Below, in pieces: positions 60,468-64,000 of a DNA stretch of 64,000 bases (the first letter of the stretch is position 1; every line of letters starts with the position of its first letter). The notes beneath the pieces are model-generated. The model was given only the letters and a program-made list of their open reading frames with translations, did not search any database and was not told where the DNA came from. The DNA is from Pseudopedobacter sp035496935. Lineage in GTDB: Bacteria; Bacteroidota; Bacteroidia; Sphingobacteriales; Sphingobacteriaceae. Position numbers and translations under genes: made by a program. The stretch lies in assembly GCA_035496935.1 (NCBI GenBank), contig DATJED010000020.1, positions 1-64,000 of the forward strand, written 5' to 3'.

Positions 60468-60541
60468 ACACAAGATTTAAGAAGCAAGATACAAGACATA
60501 CCAAAGTTCTTGAATCTTGCTTCTTTCTTCTAGAATCTTTC
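60466..60541 (+). repeat. Heptamer tract with inverted arms between hisB and hisH
   Basis: Left arm units end in CAAG or TAAG (ACACAAG, ATTTAAG, AAGCAAG, ATACAAG). Right arm units are the complementary CTTG type (TTCTTGA, ATCTTGC, TTCTTTC). AAGAAGCAAGAT and ATCTTGCTTCTT pair exactly, giving a hairpin in the his mRNA directly before hisH. Confidence 0.75.
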
Positions 60542-60544
60542 AAA

Positions 60545-61135
60545 ATGATAGGTATAGTAAATTACGGCGCTGGGAATATTTTCTCACTTACAGCTGCTTT
60601 AGATAGGTTGAGTTTAAAATACGGAATGATTAATTCCGAAGCTGAATTTGATTTATATGATAAAATTATTATTCCAGGAGTTGGACATGCGGGTGCGGCT
60701 ATGCAAAAACTGACGGACACAGGTTTGGTTCCAAAAATAAAAAGTTTAACAAAACCTGTCTTAGGAATTTGCGTTGGGATGCAACTGATAACAGATTTTT
60801 CTGAAGAGGGAAACTCGAACCTACTTGGCATTATACCTGTCCAAACTTTAAAGTTTAAAGAAGCGGAATCAAAAAAAGTTCCGCACATGGGCTGGAACCA
60901 AGTTTCTACTCAGTCAGAAAACACTCTTTTTACAGGAATAGCCAATGATGCGTATTTTTATTTCGTTCACTCCTATTTTATAGAATTTAATCCTAATTTT
61001 ACAATCGCTTTCTGCAACTACGGAATAAAATTTGCAGCTGCTATTCAGAAAGATAACTTTTACGGAGTACAGTTTCACCCAGAAAAATCTGGCGAAGCTG
61101 GCGAAATGCTCCTTAAAAATTTCGCTAACTTATAA
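60545..61135 (+). CDS. hisH: Imidazole glycerol phosphate synthase, glutaminase subunit
   Basis: A 196-residue class I glutamine amidotransferase that supplies ammonia to HisF. The nucleophile Cys76 is in LGICVGMQLI, and the catalytic His-Glu pair is in QFHPEKSGEAG. N-terminal VNYGAGNIFSL and IPGVGHAG are typical. Start ATG at 60545 follows the inverted repeat; hisA begins 9 nt after. Confidence 0.96.
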   Translation: MIGIVNYGAGNIFSLTAALDRLSLKYGMINSEAEFDLYDKIIIPGVGHAGAAMQKLTDTGLVPKIKSLTKPVLGICVGMQLITDFSEEGNSNLLGIIPVQTLKFKEAESKKVPHMGWNQVSTQSENTLFTGIANDAYFYFVHSYFIEFNPNFTIAFCNYGIKFAAAIQKDNFYGVQFHPEKSGEAGEMLLKNFANL

Positions 61136-61144
61136 ATTCAAGAA

Positions 61145-61894
61145 ATGTATATCATTCCCGCTGTTGACGTATTAGACCAAAAAATTGTTCGTTTAGTTGA
61201 AGGCGATTATAATCAGGTTACACGTTACGAAGTATCTTTAGAGGAACAAATTGAAATGTACCAATCCAACGGTACCGAAATTGTTCATATCATCGATTTA
61301 AACGGTGCCAAAGGCGATTTCAGTAATCAAAAATATCTTGCTGATATTATCAAAAAAACCGACATGAAAGTACAATACGGCGGTGGCGTAAGAAGTATTG
61401 ACAAAGTAAAAGAACTGATTGATGTTGGTATTTACAGAGTTATTGTAGGTACGCAAGCAATCACCAATCCAACTTTTTTAGAAGAATTAAGCAAAGAAAT
61501 TTGTAATAAAACCAAATGCTCTGACCAAGTTGTGGTAGCTATTGATGTGCTTGATGAAGTCATCAAATACTCTGGCTGGATGGAAAGCTCTCCCATTAAA
61601 TTAATGGATTACGTTGATAGGTGCTTACAGCTGGGTTTTTTCCGCTTTTTGTGTACTGACATCAACAAAGATGGAAAATTAGGCGGTGCCGGGGTTGATT
61701 TGTATAAAAAATTATTGAGCCACTCTCCTTTTATAAAATTAATTGCCTCGGGCGGTATTAGCTCAATGGCAGATATCGAGGAACTAAATCAATATCATAT
61801 CGAATCTTGTGTAGTTGGTAAAGCCATTTACGAAAAAAGAATTTCAATTGAGGAAGTTAAAAACTGGAATTTACACAGGCTTTCTACTATTTAA
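61145..61894 (+). CDS. hisA: 1-(5-phosphoribosyl)-5-[(5-phosphoribosylamino)methylideneamino]imidazole-4-carboxamide isomerase
   Basis: A 249-residue (beta/alpha)8 isomerase. The N-terminal Asp is in IIPAVDVLDQKIVRLVEG, phosphate motifs in VQYGGGVRSIDKV and IASGGISSMADIEEL, the second acid in CTDINKDGKLGG. Between hisH and hisF with short gaps (9 nt on both sides). Confidence 0.96.
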   Translation: MYIIPAVDVLDQKIVRLVEGDYNQVTRYEVSLEEQIEMYQSNGTEIVHIIDLNGAKGDFSNQKYLADIIKKTDMKVQYGGGVRSIDKVKELIDVGIYRVIVGTQAITNPTFLEELSKEICNKTKCSDQVVVAIDVLDEVIKYSGWMESSPIKLMDYVDRCLQLGFFRFLCTDINKDGKLGGAGVDLYKKLLSHSPFIKLIASGGISSMADIEELNQYHIESCVVGKAIYEKRISIEEVKNWNLHRLSTI

Positions 61895-61903
61895 CTAAAA
61901 GCC

Positions 61904-62659
61904 GTGTTAAGTAAACGTATTATTCCGTGTTTGGATGTTAAAGATGGCAGAACCGTAAAAGGTGTTAATTTTGTCGATCTGCGTGATGCCGGTGATCCGG
62001 TTGAGCTGGCCTGGCAATACTCAAACCAGGGAGCTGATGAACTGGTTTTTTTAGACATTACCGCAACACACGAAAAACGAAAGACCACCATTGAAATGGT
62101 AAAATCTGTTGCCCGGCAAATCAATATTCCATTTACCATTGGCGGCGGCATTAGCGAGTTAAAAGACGCTGAAGCTTTGTTAAATGCTGGTGCGGATAAA
62201 ATTTCTATCAACTCCGCAGCGGTAAGAAACCCTAAGTTGATTGATGATTTAGCAAAAGCTTTCGGTGTACAATTTGTTGTTCTGGCTGTTGATACCAAAC
62301 ATTTAGCTCAAGGCGATTTTGTTCACCTCAACGGAGGAAGAATTGCTACCGAACTGCAAACACAGCATTGGATTAAAAATGCAGAAGAACGTGGTGCTGG
62401 GGAAATCCTTTTAACATCGATGGATAAAGACGGAACAAAATCTGGCTTCGATAATGTGCTCTTAAAGCAAATTAATGATATGGTTTCCATCCCGGTAATT
62501 GCTTCTGGCGGTGCCGGCTCAAGTCAGGATTTTGTAGATGTTTTTCAAAAAAGTGATGTAGATGCGGCATTAGCAGCTTCGGTTTTTCATTACGGAGAAA
62601 TACTGATTCCAGAACTGAAGCAATTATTAAAAGATAAGAAGATAGAAATAAGAATCTGA
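61904..62659 (+). CDS. hisF: Imidazole glycerol phosphate synthase, cyclase subunit
   Basis: A 251-residue barrel, partner of HisH. Conserved: RIIPCLDVKDGRTVKGVNF (Asp11), LVFLDITATHEKR, FTIGGGISELKDAEALL, ILLTSMDKDGTKSGFD (catalytic Asp) and VIASGGAGSSQDF. The start is a GTG at 61904. The stop overlaps the hisIE ATG by one base (TGATG). Confidence 0.97.
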   Translation: MLSKRIIPCLDVKDGRTVKGVNFVDLRDAGDPVELAWQYSNQGADELVFLDITATHEKRKTTIEMVKSVARQINIPFTIGGGISELKDAEALLNAGADKISINSAAVRNPKLIDDLAKAFGVQFVVLAVDTKHLAQGDFVHLNGGRIATELQTQHWIKNAEERGAGEILLTSMDKDGTKSGFDNVLLKQINDMVSIPVIASGGAGSSQDFVDVFQKSDVDAALAASVFHYGEILIPELKQLLKDKKIEIRI

Positions 62660-63246
62660 TGAAAATAGATTTTACAAAAAGCAACGGATTAGTACCGGTT
62701 ATCATCCAGGACGACCAAAGCCTAGAGGTTTTGATGCTAGGGTACATGAATGAAGAAGCCTATCAAAAAACTGAACAAGAACAAAAAGTTACGTTTTTCT
62801 CTCGCACAAAAAACCGTTTGTGGACCAAGGGCGAAGAAAGTGGTAATTTCCTTCATGTAAAGTCTATCAGTATAGATTGCGATAACGATACGTTGCTGAT
62901 TAAAGCTAAACCCGTAGGTCCAACTTGCCATACAGGCTCGAGGAGCTGTTTTAAAACATCATACAACCAAAATTTTATTTTCGAGTTAGAGAATATTATT
63001 GCAGACCGCTACGAAAACCCAACTGCCAAATCTTATGTTAATAGCTTGAGAGAAAAAGGCCTAAATAAAATTGCACAAAAAGTAGGCGAAGAAGGTGTTG
63101 AAACCGTTATAGCTGCTTTAGCAGAAACCGAAACCGATTTGATCAATGAATCTTCTGATTTAGTGTTCCATCTTTTGGTTTTGCTTAAAGAAAAAGGTCT
63201 GTCTTTAAATGATATTGCAAAGAACTTAGAATCTCGTCATCAATAA
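62659..63246 (+). CDS. hisIE: Phosphoribosyl-AMP cyclohydrolase / phosphoribosyl-ATP pyrophosphatase
   Basis: A 195-residue bifunctional enzyme for steps two and three. The HisI part (about 1-105) has VLMLGYMNEEAYQKT, FFSRTKNRLWTKGEESGN and the zinc site DCDNDTLLIKA / GPTCHTGSRSCF. The HisE part (about 110-195) has GLNKIAQKVGEEGVETVIAAL and DLVFHLLVLL. It is the last gene of the his operon; no clear strong terminator follows, only a GGGAGG-rich hairpin near 63260. Confidence 0.96.
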   Translation: MKIDFTKSNGLVPVIIQDDQSLEVLMLGYMNEEAYQKTEQEQKVTFFSRTKNRLWTKGEESGNFLHVKSISIDCDNDTLLIKAKPVGPTCHTGSRSCFKTSYNQNFIFELENIIADRYENPTAKSYVNSLREKGLNKIAQKVGEEGVETVIAALAETETDLINESSDLVFHLLVLLKEKGLSLNDIAKNLESRHQ

Positions 63247-63336
63247 GTTTTAATTTTGCCCTCGGGAGGATAATCTTTATCATTCAAAAAATTGATGAAG
63301 ATTTTTAAGCAATCCCCTAATGCAAAAATATAAAAG

Positions 63337-64000
63337 ATGAAAGCTACTACTCTATCCGGCCACAGCAACCCAATTTATACGGTAATTAGTCATCCTACCG
63401 AACCATTTTTTTATACAGCTGGAAACGATAAAGGAGTTGTGGAATGGGATTTAAACACAAAAACACACAAAAGAGTATTTAAGAATGTTAAACGTACCGT
63501 TTATGCTTTAGAAATTGTCCCGGAGCTCAACATTTTATATGCTGGCTGTAACGACGGAAATCTTTTAGTTTTTGATTTAGAAACTGCAGATTTAAAAACA
63601 ACACTTAGTTTAGGATCGGCTATTTTTGCGTTAAAATATATTCCTCACAAAGAAGAGTTAATCTGTACAACCGAAAAGGGAACGATTTTTATTTTATCCA
63701 CAACCGAAAGTCAGTTGGTTCATCAGTTTCAATCCGGTTACGCTAAAGTACGTTCAGTAGCAATTCATGAAAAATTAAATCTTTTAGCTACTGTCTCTAA
63801 TGACGAACATATACGGATTTACAATTTAGATGACTTTACATTAATTCAAGGGTTTCAAGGCCATACAAATGGAGTTGGCTCCGTAAGTTTTTCGCCAGAC
63901 GGTACTAAATTAATTACAGGCGGAAGAGACGCTCATTTAAACATCTATAATGTTTTTGATTGCTCTTTGATTCAAAAATTCCCAGCCCACCTGTTCGCAA
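63337..64000 (+). CDS. WD40 repeat protein (cut by window end)
   Basis: An open frame from an ATG at 63337 (MKATTLSGHSNPIYTVISHP) that runs off the window without a stop. Repeated strand patterns of WD40 blades are visible: FYTAGNDKGVVEWDL, ILYAGCNDGNLLVFDL, LATVSNDEHIRIYNLDD, and the more typical GHTNGVGSVSFSPDGTKLITGGRDAHLNIYN. At least four blades are present so far. It is probably a scaffold; the partner is unknown. It lies 90 nt after hisIE. Confidence 0.85.
   Translation, partial: MKATTLSGHSNPIYTVISHPTEPFFYTAGNDKGVVEWDLNTKTHKRVFKNVKRTVYALEIVPELNILYAGCNDGNLLVFDLETADLKTTLSLGSAIFALKYIPHKEELICTTEKGTIFILSTTESQLVHQFQSGYAKVRSVAIHEKLNLLATVSNDEHIRIYNLDDFTLIQGFQGHTNGVGSVSFSPDGTKLITGGRDAHLNIYNVFDCSLIQKFPAHLFA

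Noticed and set aside
63247..63336. Terminator after hisIE
   Set aside because: Only a weak CCCTCGGGAGG hairpin without a clear T-run was seen, so the operon end is left open.

Overview
The window looks like a chromosome segment of a Bacteroidota bacterium of the family Sphingobacteriaceae, most likely Pedobacter or a close relative. The reasons are a type IX secretion plug-family protein, a bifunctional HisB, the Bacteroidota-type GlmU-like enzyme, lipoproteins and outer-membrane proteins of Bacteroidota type, promoters of the TTTG-N19-TAnnTTTG type, A-rich translation start regions and low GC. I found no rRNA, tRNA, CRISPR array, transposase or prophage. The content is mostly housekeeping.

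Layout. 1-900: a ~250-bp imperfect direct repeat and other dispersed repeats. 913-2197: an ECF sigma/anti-sigma pair. 2200-4050: a small membrane ORF, a lipoprotein and repeats. 4052-9205: valS and an M13 metallopeptidase. 9376-10913: a rhodanese-like protein without its catalytic Cys, the tRNA-modification enzyme MnmD and a DUF2892 protein. 11533-15811: a DUF2130 coiled-coil protein, an SMR/Gdx transporter, two small unknown ORFs and an ABC-F ATPase. 16200-19060: a T9SS plug-domain protein, a frameshifted gene remnant and a universal stress protein. 19287-22164 (minus): M48 peptidase, plsY, nadC, DUF4783. 22259-28226: gpmI with a lipoprotein, fRMsr, an ATP-pyrophosphatase, a sirtuin, a PNPOx-like protein and an aldo/keto reductase. 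28363-34860 (minus): lysS, an outer-membrane protein, YceH, an MFS transporter and an acyl-CoA ligase. 34971-37078 (minus): iscS-iscU-iscA. 37279-42097: a large secreted protein, rpmE2, the GlmU-like enzyme and tpiA. 42165-47133: cbpM/cbpA, a histidine kinase, mgsA, a SpmA-SpmB fusion and a DUF1801 fusion. 47260-55006: gatB, a TlpA-like lipoprotein, a response regulator, lipA, a second ECF sigma/RskA anti-sigma pair and two ferritin-like proteins. 55172-63246: a complete his operon (GD-lipoprotein-CBHAFIE) preceded by a promoter and a histidine leader peptide/terminator. 63337 to the end: a WD40 protein cut by the window edge.

Two signals stand out. First, degenerate tandem tracts with a 7- or 8-nt unit, often built as two inverted arms, occur about nine times. 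They sit between genes (inside the his and isc operons) and also inside reading frames: twice in valS, and once where a tract encodes a heptapeptide-periodic signal-peptide core in the T9SS plug protein. Second, the his operon carries a 14-codon leader with four His codons in five, followed by a compact hairpin, which indicates attenuation. Several genes (gpmI, lipA, the ABC-F gene) have the -7 box 4-6 nt before the start codon, which suggests leaderless mRNAs.
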